Counted from the first letter of the stretch, positions 33,505 to 42,341 are shown. The stretch is 64,000 nucleotides of DNA from Aureimonas altamirensis (GCF_023702225.1 NZ_JAMQCO010000005.1:186001-250000), one strand, 5' to 3'. The notes: generated by a model from the letters alone, not told the origin. Translations and numbers: made by a program.

Positions 33505-34545
33505 TCACAGCCTGTCCGGGTCGATGCTGCGGCGCTGGGCGGCGCTGAGATAGGCTGCCTCGACAAGCGCGAGCGTCTTCAAATTGTCGGCCCCGGATGT
33601 TTCCGGCTCGATGTCGTCGCGCAGGCAGCGCACCCAGTGCCGCTGGATCGCAAGAACGCTTTCCTGGATGTTGTGCCACGGCCGCTCGGCCCATGGCAGC
33701 AGCGTCGGCGATACGTCCTCGCTCCGGCTGCCCTCAGGCGTGGTGACCGTCAGGCGATAGCCGGCGTCCAGGCGGATCGTGCCTTCGGCGCCGTCGATCT
33801 CGATCAGCGTCTCCGGAAAATTGTCCTTGGCCAGCCGCGTGGCATAGGAGCAGTCGACGATGCTGGTGACGCCGCTCGCATGGTCCAGCATGATCGTGGC
33901 CACGTCCTCGCCCCGGATCGCCGGGTTCACGCGGGCGATGCGGGCCGTGACGCCCGAAACGTCGCCGAACAGGTAGCGCGCGACGTCCAGCGCGTGGATG
34001 CCGAGATCCTCGATGATGAATCGTTCGCCCGTGGCAAGGTAGGGTTGCGCCGCGTAGACATCGAAGGCCGAGCGGAAAGAAACGCGCCCGAAGAAGGGCG
34101 CCCCGATGGCGCCGGATCGCAGAGCGGAAGCCGTGGCTCGAATGGCCGATTGCCAGCGGAAATTCTCGTGCACCATCAGCGGGGTGCCAGCTTTCCGCGT
34201 GGCGGCGACCATGGCGCGCGCATCGTCCAGCCGGGGGGCGAAGGGCTTCTGGCAGATGGCCGGGATGCGGTGGGACGCGGCGAGTTCCACTAAAGCGCGG
34301 TGGCTGGGCGGTGTCGTCGCGATATCGACGAAATCGAGCGCCTTGTCATTCATCATCGCCGCGGCGTCGTCATAGACGTCCGACACGGCGAAGCGTTCGG
34401 CCATGGCCCTGGCGCGGCCGGCATCGCGGTCGCACACGGCGACGATGTCGACATCCGCGATGTCGGCCCAGCCATGCATCTGGTTGACTGCGAAGAAGCC
34501 GCAGCCGATCAGCGCGCCTTGCAACCTGTCTCCGGCATGTCCCAT
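33505..34545 (-). CDS. apsD: D-apiose dehydrogenase (Gfo/Idh/MocA family)
   Basis: A 346-residue NAD(P)-dependent sugar dehydrogenase. Rossmann start ALIGCGFFAVNQMHGW, catalytic-region ICQKPFAPRLDDARAMV with the conserved EKP-like QKP, and IIEDLGIHALDVARYLFG with the general-base His region. ATG 34545 has GGAGG upstream. Operon order apnO-apsD-apnL indicates that it oxidises D-apiose to D-apionolactone. Note QKP in place of the family's usual EKP, a known variation that keeps the Lys and Pro. Confidence 0.85.
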   Translation of the reverse strand: MGHAGDRLQGALIGCGFFAVNQMHGWADIADVDIVAVCDRDAGRARAMAERFAVSDVYDDAAAMMNDKALDFVDIATTPPSHRALVELAASHRIPAICQKPFAPRLDDARAMVAATRKAGTPLMVHENFRWQSAIRATASALRSGAIGAPFFGRVSFRSAFDVYAAQPYLATGERFIIEDLGIHALDVARYLFGDVSGVTARIARVNPAIRGEDVATIMLDHASGVTSIVDCSYATRLAKDNFPETLIEIDGAEGTIRLDAGYRLTVTTPEGSRSEDVSPTLLPWAERPWHNIQESVLAIQRHWVRCLRDDIEPETSGADNLKTLALVEAAYLSAAQRRSIDPDRL

Positions 34546-34610
34546 TCTTGCGTCCTCCGCGCCAGAAATGCCCTGCCGGCGGGCCGGCAGGGCCTTGAGT
34601 GAAGCCGATA

Positions 34611-35438
34611 TCAGGTGATGCGGCGGATGGAGGCGGCGAGTTCCTCGGGTTCGAAGACGCGCTTCCAGTCGTCGCGCATCAGCATCGGCTTGCCGAACTC
34701 GATGGCCTTGTTGCACGCGTCGGAGAACACGCCCGGCGTTTCCTCGAAGATGACGGAGCCCAGAACGTTCATGTGGCCCAGCAGGAAGTCGCGTGCGGCT
34801 TCCTTCGGCACGCCGCGCGCCACCACCTCGTCCATGGCTTCCTTCATTGCCACCAGCAGGCTGGCGCAGACGGTTTCGGACAGGCCGGGCTCCAGCAGGG
34901 CCATCTGCTCCACGCTCACGCGGTGCGAGCGCATGACCGGCGCCCAGATCACCTTGGCGACTTCCTCACCCAGCGCATAATGCTCTTCGGGGCCCTGCAT
35001 CAGGGCGGAGGTGATGTGCTGCTTGGCGGCGATGCCGCCGAAGAAGTCGCGCTTGGCTTCCATGTCCGTCTCGTCGTTGAAGATCGGCGGATGGCATGGA
35101 TGGGTCACGAAATAGGTCAGGTCCGGCCGGTCGGGCAGGTGGCCGGCGAAGGGGGCCGCGGCATCCAGCACGATGACGATGGTGCCCGGCTTCAGGCTTT
35201 TCTCGATCCCGGCGGCCACTTTGCCGATCAGCGTGTCCGGTACGGCCAGCACGACGACCTCGGCGCCGTCCAGCGCGGCGTCCGCAGGCACGCAATCGAA
35301 GCCCAGACCTTCCTTGAGGCGCTTTGCGCCGGCTTCGCTGGGTTCGACATGGCGCACGTCGAAGCGGGAGCCTTTCAGGTTGCTGGCAAGCCGGTAGCCC
35401 ATCTTGCCGCCGGCGCCGAACAGGGCGATCGAAGTCAT
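34611..35438 (-). CDS. apnO: D-apionate oxidoisomerase
   Basis: A 275-residue NAD-dependent enzyme. It has a Rossmann N-terminus (ALFGAGGKMGYRLASNL) and a phosphogluconate-dehydrogenase-like helical C-terminal domain (EPGLSETVCASLLVAMKEAMDEVVARGVPKEAARDFLLGHMNV). THPCHPPIF is a distinctive conserved segment. In known D-apiose clusters ApnO converts D-apionate to 3-oxo-isoapionate, feeding OiaK. First gene of its operon; upstream promoter region carries the shared regulatory word. Confidence 0.85.
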   Translation of the reverse strand: MTSIALFGAGGKMGYRLASNLKGSRFDVRHVEPSEAGAKRLKEGLGFDCVPADAALDGAEVVVLAVPDTLIGKVAAGIEKSLKPGTIVIVLDAAAPFAGHLPDRPDLTYFVTHPCHPPIFNDETDMEAKRDFFGGIAAKQHITSALMQGPEEHYALGEEVAKVIWAPVMRSHRVSVEQMALLEPGLSETVCASLLVAMKEAMDEVVARGVPKEAARDFLLGHMNVLGSVIFEETPGVFSDACNKAIEFGKPMLMRDDWKRVFEPEELAASIRRIT

Positions 35439-35601
35439 GCTGAATTCCTTTCCTCTGGCAGCGTCGCGGCGCGTCGGCCGCCAAGCAGATTCGCTGAAGA
35501 GGCGAGGGCTGGTCCCGGGCGCGTTTGCGCATTGCGGGCCCTAAGCGAGCTCCTGGCCGATACGGCGCATGACCGCTCGAACCCTGCCTCCCAACAAGGC
35601 C

Positions 35602-35632
35602 TCTATACCACGGCATGTCATCACGCCGTCAA
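35602..35632 (-). promoter_or_regulatory. Candidate apnO promoter with regulator site
   Basis: On the - strand TTGACG (35627-35632) is followed after 19 bases by TATAGA (35602-35607). Between them lies GTGATGAC, the same core as at 30911; on the + strand it reads TGTCATCAC (35616-35624). ATACCA (35605-35610) and TGGTAT (35634-35639) flank it as an inverted repeat, and ACGGC/GCCGT form an inner one. The position fits repression by the GntR protein. The rest of this 302-base gap (35439-35740) shows nothing further. Confidence 0.5.
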
Positions 35633-35740
35633 CTGGTATAATGAGTATATGTTGTTTGGAGGGCCATGACGCGCCGAAGGGCGCGACGAACAATGGATGA
35701 ATCGATGGGAAAGACCGCGGATCGACCCACGGCAGGGCTT

Positions 35741-36493
35741 TCAACCCGATCGCGCCGATCCCGAGGGCGACAAGCCTGATCGCCTGTGCTCTTCGGTCAT
35801 GGCATCGCCGTTCATATGAGCCAGCGCGGCGAAGACCTGCCCCATCTGGGTCGATATTTCGGCGGGGTCGCGTGCCCGCAGGGTCGAGCCGGACCAGAGA
35901 GCAAGCAAAATGCGCGCGACCTGATCGCTCGGCATTTCGGCTTTCAACCCTGCGCGCTGAAGCAGATGTTCGGTGACGCCCGTGAAGGCGTTTTCATAGG
36001 CGCGCCTGACAGGTTCGAAACGGCTGCGGAACCGGGCATCCCTCCTGGCGTGGAGATGCAGTTCGATGACGAGGATCGACCGTTCCGGCTGCAGGGACAG
36101 GGTGCCGAGGCTGGTCGTCATGGCATCGAGCAACGCGTCCAGCGTCGCGGCCGGAGACGTGGCGATGATCGCTTCGAACGAGCGCACGAGCGCGCCCATA
36201 TGGTCCTCGACAAGCGTGAACAGGACATCGTCCTTGCTGGCGAAGTAGGAATAGAAGGCACCCTGCGAAAATCCCGCGCCTTCGCAAATTCCACGGATGG
36301 ACGCAGCCGCAACCCCGCCTTGCACGATCAGCTTCATCGCCGATTCCAGCAGCCGGGCGCGCGACTCGGCTCGCATTTCCGGGCGGGTTCGGCGCCGCGA
36401 GCCTGGTTGCCCGGATGTCGATCGATGGGTTGGCACAATCACGAAGATATGACGCCACACGCGGCTTTGCAACGGCGCCCCGGACCGCGACAT
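35741..36493 (-). CDS. TetR/AcrR-family regulator
   Basis: A 250-residue regulator. The HTH is RLLESAMKLIVQGGVAAASIRGICEGAGFSQGAFYSYFASKDDVLFTLVEDH (about 47-98), followed by a helical ligand domain. ATG 36493 is the most distal start; ATG 36376 would remove a 39-residue basic tail and give a more usual TetR N-terminus. It is divergent from the catalase-like operon, and a 26-bp palindrome lies between them, so it probably represses that operon and itself. Confidence 0.87.
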   Translation of the reverse strand: MSRSGAPLQSRVWRHIFVIVPTHRSTSGQPGSRRRTRPEMRAESRARLLESAMKLIVQGGVAAASIRGICEGAGFSQGAFYSYFASKDDVLFTLVEDHMGALVRSFEAIIATSPAATLDALLDAMTTSLGTLSLQPERSILVIELHLHARRDARFRSRFEPVRRAYENAFTGVTEHLLQRAGLKAEMPSDQVARILLALWSGSTLRARDPAEISTQMGQVFAALAHMNGDAMTEEHRRSGLSPSGSARSG

Positions 36494-36497
36494 TGGA

Positions 36498-36523
36498 ACT
36501 AATATATCATGCGATATGTTAGT
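36498..36523. promoter_or_regulatory. 26-bp palindromic operator for the TetR regulator
   Basis: ACTAATATATC-ATGC-GATATGTTAGT (36498-36523): 10 of 11 positions are symmetric. It starts five bases upstream of the tetR start and lies 33 bases before the catalase-like gene, covering the likely shared promoter. Confidence 0.65.
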
Positions 36524-36555
36524 GTGATGGACAACGAAGGGGCATTGCCGACGTT

Positions 36556-37641
36556 ATGGAACGAGCGCCGATCAGATATCACCCCGACCTGGAAGTGCCG
36601 CAGCCCGACGAGGCGGCGCTGACGACCGAGATCGTGGAAAGGATGGCGGCCATGCAGGCCGCCAATGCCGAGCGGCATCGTCATGCCCACCGCGATGCCC
36701 ATGCCAAGAGCCATGCGGTTATCACGGGCCGCATGACCGTGCATGCCGGCCTGTCGCCGGAACTGGCGCAGGGCATTTTCGCCGCCCCGCGCGACTATGA
36801 GGTCGTGGCGCGCCTGTCGTCTGCACAGGGCGACATCCACAGCGACGCGGTGCCGGCCCCTCGCGGCTTTGCGATCAAGGTGATCGGCGTGGAGGGAGAG
36901 CGGCTGTCGCCTGAATTGGGCGGGGCAAATCAGGACTTCCTGATGGTCAACTTTCCCACGCTCGCCTTCGGGACCATCGCCAAATACAAGACGATGCTGG
37001 GCCTTCTGGAGACGAACGCCGGTGCGCCGGAAACGCTCCAGCGTCTGACCGCAGCGGCGGCGCGCGGGGTCAAAGGTGCCGTCGAGGCGCTGGGCGGCAC
37101 TGCGAACGCAACCGTCGACGGCCTTGCGCGCGACTTTGCCAATATGCTGGGCGAAACGTTCCACAGCCAGGCCGCGATCCGGTTCGGCGATCATGTCGCC
37201 AAGCTCTCGCTGGCGCCGCTGGGCGAGGTCGCAGCACTTTCCGGCCAGGCGATCAAGCCCGGCTTTTCGACGATGCGCGATGCGGTCGTGGCTCATTTTG
37301 CGCGGCATGGCGCCCGCTATGAACTGCGCGCGCAACTCTGCGTGGATACCCAGGCGATGCCGATCGAGGACGCCGCCATCCTGTGGGATCCTGAAACGTC
37401 GCCCCATCGCGCCGTGGCGACCCTTACCTTCGCGCCGCAGGACGCCTATTCGCCGGGCCGCCAGGTGTTCGGCGACGATCATCTCGCCTTCAATCCATGG
37501 AACGGCGTGGCGGCCCACCGGCCGCTCGGCGGGATCATGCGCATCCGAAAGGCGGCCTACGAATCCTCCTCCGCGCAGCGCCACCGGCTGAACGCGCTGG
37601 AGCGGCGCGAGCCGACTTCGCTCGAAGCCGTACCCGACTGA
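36556..37641 (+). CDS. Catalase-family (heme) protein
   Basis: A 361-residue protein of the short catalase-related family. Conserved catalase-like blocks: HAVITGRMTVHAGLSPELAQGIFA with the distal His region, ARLSSAQGD, PRGFAIKVIGVEGERL, GANQDFLMVNFPTLAFG and the C-terminal AFNPWNGVAAHRPLGGIMRIRKAAYESS. It is shorter than true catalases, lacking the clade-specific tail. Related proteins bind heme and may act on organic peroxides. First gene of an operon with an unknown protein and a Dyp-type peroxidase, under TetR control. Confidence 0.83.
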   Translation: MERAPIRYHPDLEVPQPDEAALTTEIVERMAAMQAANAERHRHAHRDAHAKSHAVITGRMTVHAGLSPELAQGIFAAPRDYEVVARLSSAQGDIHSDAVPAPRGFAIKVIGVEGERLSPELGGANQDFLMVNFPTLAFGTIAKYKTMLGLLETNAGAPETLQRLTAAAARGVKGAVEALGGTANATVDGLARDFANMLGETFHSQAAIRFGDHVAKLSLAPLGEVAALSGQAIKPGFSTMRDAVVAHFARHGARYELRAQLCVDTQAMPIEDAAILWDPETSPHRAVATLTFAPQDAYSPGRQVFGDDHLAFNPWNGVAAHRPLGGIMRIRKAAYESSSAQRHRLNALERREPTSLEAVPD

Positions 37642-37668
37642 CGAATTTACCAAAAAGGAGATTGTGCG

Positions 37669-38364
37669 ATGAACGATACCAAAGACCCGCGCCTGGACGA
37701 TGAAACCAGGCTGGCCGAGTTTCGTCGTGTGGCGGCGGAAGTGGCCGCTGACGCCCCCACGCTGGCGCAGATCGCGATCAACGCGCTGATCCGCGACCAC
37801 AACCCGCTCTATGAAGGCAGTTCCAAATCGGCCGGCCGTGCGGGACGCCAGTCCGGCAACGTATCCGAACTGACTGCGATTGCCGATCTGAAGCCCGGCG
37901 GCGCCGATCGCCTGCGCCGCATCTTCAACCTGACGGGCGGGAATTTCGACGGGGCGCAAAAGGTGTCGACGCTGCATGACATGCGCTTCGTCTTTTTCGA
38001 CGACGATACGCGCATCCTGTTCGCCACCACCTATGACGGCGACTGGGACACCTACATCAACGATTTCGCGACCAAGATTCCGAACCTGATGGACCTTCTG
38101 TTCGCCAATATCGAGGGCTGGCCGGGGATCGCTGCCCCCGAGGTCAAGGATTTCATCGCAGGACTTCAGATCGACGCGGCGGGCTGGTTCGTGGCCAATC
38201 CGCAGGTGACGGTGGTCGATGTGCGCCGTCTCCAGCGGATGGAGCAGGCGCTGGACAAGTTTCTCGACACCATGTCGGCCAACGCGGACGCCGATCCGGC
38301 CACGCGCGAGGCGCTGAAGGCGCTGTCGGACCAGATCGCCCGGCCGCATGGAGTCGATTACTGA
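37669..38364 (+). CDS. Hypothetical protein of the peroxidase operon
   Basis: A 231-residue protein, AAGGAG upstream. Its core, HDMRFVFFDDDTRILFATTYDGDWDTYINDFATKIPNLMDLLFANIEGWPG, resembles parts of ferredoxin-like chlorite dismutase/Dyp-type folds but lacks a clear heme His. The family appears between catalase-like and Dyp peroxidase genes. The stop overlaps the next ATG by one base (TGATG style), implying coupling. It may be a partner or lipid-contacting subunit; function unknown. Confidence 0.75.
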   Translation: MNDTKDPRLDDETRLAEFRRVAAEVAADAPTLAQIAINALIRDHNPLYEGSSKSAGRAGRQSGNVSELTAIADLKPGGADRLRRIFNLTGGNFDGAQKVSTLHDMRFVFFDDDTRILFATTYDGDWDTYINDFATKIPNLMDLLFANIEGWPGIAAPEVKDFIAGLQIDAAGWFVANPQVTVVDVRRLQRMEQALDKFLDTMSANADADPATREALKALSDQIARPHGVDY

Positions 38365-39737
38365 TGGGTATTCTCCAGCACCTGAAGGACCGCTTCCGCC
38401 CCGACCGCGTAACGCTGCAACTGGAGGACATCCAGGCGCTGATCCTGCGCGAGCGTCCCGAACCCTATGTCGGCCTGCATGCCATGCTGCGCGTCGATGA
38501 CGCCGAGGGAGGCCGCGATCTCCTGGGTCGGCTGGCCCCATATGTTCCGGCCGCAGCCGACTGGACCGAGGATCTGACGGCGTGGACCGGCGTTGCGATC
38601 AGCCATTCGGGATTGCAGGCACTCGGCGTGCCCGAGGATAGCCTTGCAAGCTTTCCGTTGGCATTTCGCCAAGGCATGGCCGCCCGCGCCGAACAACTGC
38701 GCGACGTCGGCGAGAATGCGCCCGACCAGTGGGAGGAGGCCTATCGCGACGGCCACTGCCATATCGCGTTGACCCTTTATGCGGTGGACGAGGAGCGGCT
38801 GGACGAGGCGGTCCGTCAGGCTATGGCGGAACTGGACGCGTCGCAGGGCGTCACGCTGATCGGCACGCACAGCTTCGGCGCCGATGAGGACGCCAAGAAC
38901 CCGTTCGGCTTTCGCGACTCGATCTCGCAGCCGACGATCGCGGGCGCCGGCGTCGATCCGCAGCCGGGGCAGGAGCGGGCCATCGCGTCGGGAGAGTTCA
39001 TTCTCGGCGAGGACAGCGAGACGGGATCGCCGCTTTCCATGCCGCAGCCCGAGGCGCTCGGGCGCAACGGATCCTATGTGGTGCTGCGCAAGTACGACAG
39101 CCGGGTCGGGGCGTTCAACGATTTCGTCCGCAGCCATGCCGAGGGCGAGGCGGCGCAGGACCTGCTGGCCGCCAAGATGTTCGGCCGCTGGCGTTCGGGG
39201 GCGCCGTTGTCGCTGTCGCCCGAAGCCGATGACGCGGCGCTGGGCGCCGACCCCGACCGCCGCAACGCCTTCGACTTTGCGGGCGACAAGGCGGGCATGG
39301 TGTGTCCGCATGGCGCGCATGCGCGGCGGATGAACCCGCGCGGAGACCGCCTGACGATCCTGACGGACGAACATATCCATCGCATCATTCGCCGCTCCTC
39401 GACCTTCGGCCCGAAATGGTCGCGCGACGTGACGGCGGCCGACGACGGCAAGGTGGATCGCGGCATCTTCTTCATCTTCATCTCGGCGCGTGCCTACGAC
39501 ACGATCGAGTTTCTCCAGCAGGAGTGGATCAACCGCGGCAACTTCATGGATCTGGGCGAAGAGCGCGATCCCGTCGTCGGCTTGCACGAGGAACCGGGGA
39601 GCTTCACCATTCCAGCAGAACCGGCGCGGCGCCGCGTGGACGGGGTGACGACCTTCAACCGCCTGCGGGGCGGCGAATACATGTTCATGCCGTCGCTGAC
39701 CGCCCTGCGCTGGATCGCCGACGGCGCAGGGAGGTGA
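38364..39737 (+). CDS. Dyp-type heme peroxidase
   Basis: A 457-residue Dyp-type peroxidase. The family signature GxxDG is GFRDSISQP here, with the catalytic Asp kept but Gly replaced by Ser. Heme His region is CPHGAHARRMNPRGD; the distal Arg is near HRIIRRSSTFGP; the C-terminal RGIFFIFISARAYDTIEFLQQEWINRGNF and MPSLTALRWI are typical. It lacks a signal peptide. Third in the operon with the catalase-like and unknown genes; substrate likely an organic hydroperoxide or aromatic. Confidence 0.9.
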   Translation: MGILQHLKDRFRPDRVTLQLEDIQALILRERPEPYVGLHAMLRVDDAEGGRDLLGRLAPYVPAAADWTEDLTAWTGVAISHSGLQALGVPEDSLASFPLAFRQGMAARAEQLRDVGENAPDQWEEAYRDGHCHIALTLYAVDEERLDEAVRQAMAELDASQGVTLIGTHSFGADEDAKNPFGFRDSISQPTIAGAGVDPQPGQERAIASGEFILGEDSETGSPLSMPQPEALGRNGSYVVLRKYDSRVGAFNDFVRSHAEGEAAQDLLAAKMFGRWRSGAPLSLSPEADDAALGADPDRRNAFDFAGDKAGMVCPHGAHARRMNPRGDRLTILTDEHIHRIIRRSSTFGPKWSRDVTAADDGKVDRGIFFIFISARAYDTIEFLQQEWINRGNFMDLGEERDPVVGLHEEPGSFTIPAEPARRRVDGVTTFNRLRGGEYMFMPSLTALRWIADGAGR

Positions 39738-39916
39738 TGAGGACGGTCATTCCCTGATGCGAGAGCATGGTGCAGGGTTTGGGGGCGGCAGGTGCCTTTG
39801 CCGCTCCCGATAAATTTCTGACCATGGAAACTGGCGGCAAGCCGTCGGCATGGGGCGTCACCCATGTCTTCGGTGCGGTCTGTTACCCATATTTTCGGGC
39901 TGTACATGTACTGATA

Positions 39917-39993
39917 TGGCGCGCCCGAAAGGATTCGAACCTCTGACCCCCAGATTCGTAGTCTGGTGCTCTATCCAGCTGAGCTACGGGCGC
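39917..39993 (-). tRNA. tRNA-Arg (anticodon ACG)
   Basis: On the - strand the sequence begins GCGCCCGTAGCTCAG, has a D arm, an anticodon loop CTACGAA with anticodon ACG, the variable loop, TTCGAAT in the T loop and ends CGGGCGC G CCA. The 7-bp acceptor stem is perfect and the CCA is encoded (39917-39919). No integrated element is seen at its 3' end. Confidence 0.97.
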
Positions 39994-40089
39994 ATCCGGC
40001 GTTGGCAGGGGCTAGGCCCCGCGACCGGTGTGAGCGGTTCCTAACCGCTCCCCTCGGCGAAAGCAAGCGCCCCTGGCCGAAAAAATGCG

Positions 40090-41535
40090 TCACATCCGCC
40101 CGTCGCGCTTGCCGACCACGATTTCGAAGCGCGCTCCCGGCGATTGCCCTTCCACATGATGGATCGAGCCTCCATGCGCCTGCACGATCTCAGCCGCGAT
40201 GGCGAGGCCGAGCCCGGTGCCGCCCGCCCGGGTCGAACCGCGAAACGCCTTGAAGAGATGTTCCCGCGCCCGGGCGGAGAGGCCGGGGCCGGTGTCCTGG
40301 ACGCCGATCCGGACCCGGTTGCCGTCCACCTCTGCGGCATCCACCACGACCCGGCGGACCAACGCCTCGTCGGCGTCGTTCTCGAAGGCCTGGATCGCGT
40401 TGCGGACGAGATTGGCGATGGCCCGGTGGAAATGATCCGGGTCCACCTCCATCTCGAGATCCGTGGGCACCTCGTTGGCGAACTGAACCCGCTCGTCCAG
40501 CCCGGCCATCATGTCGAACACGTCGTCCACCAGAAGCCGCAGGCGAATCACGCGCTTCTGCGGGTTGCTCTCGACCGCGCGGCCATAAGCCAGCACCGAC
40601 TGCGTATAATGCAGCGCCCGGTCCAGGCTGCGGATCAAGGTCGGCGCAAAGCGCTGCACCTGCGGATCCGGAATGTCCGACAGGCGGTCCGAAACCAGTT
40701 GCGCCGAGGCCAGCGTGTTGCGCAGGTCGTGGTTGATCTTGGAGACGGCGAGGCCGAGATCGGCCAGATGCCGCTGCTCGCGCAGCATCCGTTGCAGCGT
40801 GCCCTGCATGTCGGCCAGATGCCGCTCGGCGATGCCGATCTCGTCGTCCCGGCTGCTGGCCGCGATGACGCGCGCCGGATTTTCGGGCTCTTCCCGAAAC
40901 CGCACCATCGATTCGGTCATGCGGCGCATGGGCCGCAACAGGTAGCGGCTGATGGCGAGATACACGAGAAGCCCCGCGAAGCTGGCCAGAAGCAGCGAGA
41001 TGGTGAAGATGTTGCGCGAATAGACGAGCATCGCCCGGCGCAACGGCTGCTCCATGAGGACGACCTCCGCCGTCATCGTTCCGTCGCCGATGGGGCCGAG
41101 GGCGCGGATGGTGCGCTGGCCGCCGAACAGCAGCGTGTCGAAGGCCGCGCGGATCGATGCCGGGACGGATTCGGTCGCAAGGTCGACCTCGCGGTCGACC
41201 GGGCCGACTTCCTCGGCCCGCGCCAGCAGCCGCGACATGCCCTGCGACTCGACCGCGATGAGCTGCGCGCCGAGCGAATGAAGAAGCTCCGCCTCGTCCT
41301 CGGGCGTCATCAGGCCGAACGGCCCGCCCGAACTGCGGCCGGCCGCAAGGCTGGCGGCCGCGACCGTCTCGACCTTGGTGTACAGCCAGTCGCGGCGAAA
41401 CTTGGAAACGGACGGCACGAACACCGCGACCTCGGCCAGCATGATCGAGATCATGGTGAACCACAGGATGCGCGTCGAAAGACGGCGCGGCAGCTTGGGC
41501 CGGTGGGCGTTCGCCTCTTCCCTGGCGCCCGTCAT
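40090..41535 (-). CDS. Sensor histidine kinase
   Basis: A 481-residue membrane kinase. Two membrane segments (ILWFTMISIMLAEVAVFVPSV about 24-44 and IFTISLLLASFAGLLVYLAI about 177-196) bracket a periplasmic domain of about 130 residues. A HAMP region (RMTESMVRFREEPENPARVI) leads to the H-box KINHDLRNTLASA and the ATPase domain with NLVRNAIQAFE (N box), VQDTGPGLS (G1) and GGTGLGLAIAAEI (G2). No response regulator is adjacent, so the partner is unknown. ATG 41535 has GAGAGG upstream. Confidence 0.9.
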   Translation of the reverse strand: MTGAREEANAHRPKLPRRLSTRILWFTMISIMLAEVAVFVPSVSKFRRDWLYTKVETVAAASLAAGRSSGGPFGLMTPEDEAELLHSLGAQLIAVESQGMSRLLARAEEVGPVDREVDLATESVPASIRAAFDTLLFGGQRTIRALGPIGDGTMTAEVVLMEQPLRRAMLVYSRNIFTISLLLASFAGLLVYLAISRYLLRPMRRMTESMVRFREEPENPARVIAASSRDDEIGIAERHLADMQGTLQRMLREQRHLADLGLAVSKINHDLRNTLASAQLVSDRLSDIPDPQVQRFAPTLIRSLDRALHYTQSVLAYGRAVESNPQKRVIRLRLLVDDVFDMMAGLDERVQFANEVPTDLEMEVDPDHFHRAIANLVRNAIQAFENDADEALVRRVVVDAAEVDGNRVRIGVQDTGPGLSARAREHLFKAFRGSTRAGGTGLGLAIAAEIVQAHGGSIHHVEGQSPGARFEIVVGKRDGRM

Positions 41536-41645
41536 CCAATATCCTCTCAGAACCTTCCTCGTCCGATTCCGCAACCGATACCGGCAAACGGCCATCGCGC
41601 CTTCGTACTTCTTAGGCTTTCGGGCTGCAGAATAGGAAGGCGCAA

Positions 41646-41674
41646 TTGACTTTCGTCCACGAATTTTCCATAAG
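41646..41674 (+). promoter_or_regulatory. Candidate rpmH promoter
   Basis: TTGACT (41646-41651) and CATAAG (41669-41674) are separated by 17 bases, about 125 bases before rpmH. The spacing and -35 match a housekeeping sigma-70-type promoter for the ribosomal protein and RNase P operon. Confidence 0.5.
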
Positions 41675-41800
41675 CGCCGCACCAGAGCGGGTGGCAGCCC
41701 GCGTCAGAGTGCTTAAGCATGTCCGACGCCCCGTCCGCCAAAGTCTATATAGAGACCTGTCGAACCAAGGGGTCCGCGGATATCGCCGCGGAATAAGAAC

Positions 41801-41935
41801 ATGAAGCGCACCTATCAGCCGAGCAAACTCGTCCGCAAGCGCCGTCACGGCTTCCGCTCGCGCATGGCGACCACCGGTGGCCGCCGCGTCATCGCGTCGC
41901 GCCGCGCCAAGGGCCGCAAGCGCCTGTCGGCCTGA
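41801..41935 (+). CDS. rpmH: 50S ribosomal protein L34
   Basis: A 44-residue basic protein, [18 protein letters not shown] onward, with the L34 pattern [24 protein letters not shown]. It binds 23S rRNA in the large subunit. It is first in the conserved rpmH-rnpA-yidC-engB order, transcribed rightward. Confidence 0.98.
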   Translation: MKRTYQPSKLVRKRRHGFRSRMATTGGRRVIASRRAKGRKRLSA

Positions 41936-41966
41936 GGCAACGGCCGCCGGCGCACGCACTGCCAGG

Positions 41967-42341
41967 GTGGTGCAGCGACTCAAGAAGCGGTCCGAGTTTC
42001 TGGCCGCGCGCAAGGGCCGTCGTCTGAACGGCCCTTTGTTCTTTATCGAAGCTCTGGAACGCCCGGACGATGCCCCGGCCCGGTACGGACTGACGGTCAC
42101 GCGCAAGGTCGGCAACGCGGTCGAACGCAATCGCATCCGCCGACGCCTTCGTGAAGCGATCCGTGTCCATTCCGGGGCTGACATGGTGCCGGGCTTCGAT
42201 TATGTGATCGTCGCGCGCCGCGATCTTCTTGCAGCACCCTTCGACCGGATCGGGGCGGAGCTGTCCGCACGGTTTCGAAAAGTGGCGCGGGGCGACGCGG
42301 GCGGCCGTTCCGGCCAGAGGGCCCGTCCACCGGGAACGTGA
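41967..42341 (+). CDS. rnpA: Ribonuclease P protein component
   Basis: Protein subunit of RNase P, which trims the 5' end of precursor tRNAs. The core has RLKKRSEFLAARKGRR, then RYGLTVTRKVGNAVERNRIRRRLREAIR, the RNR motif that contacts RNA. The start is uncertain: GTG 41967 or 41970 gives the usual N-terminus (VVQRLKKRSEF), with no strong ribosome site; translation may be coupled to rpmH. A Gly/Arg-rich C-tail follows. Stop abuts yidC. Confidence 0.93.
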   Translation: MVQRLKKRSEFLAARKGRRLNGPLFFIEALERPDDAPARYGLTVTRKVGNAVERNRIRRRLREAIRVHSGADMVPGFDYVIVARRDLLAAPFDRIGAELSARFRKVARGDAGGRSGQRARPPGT

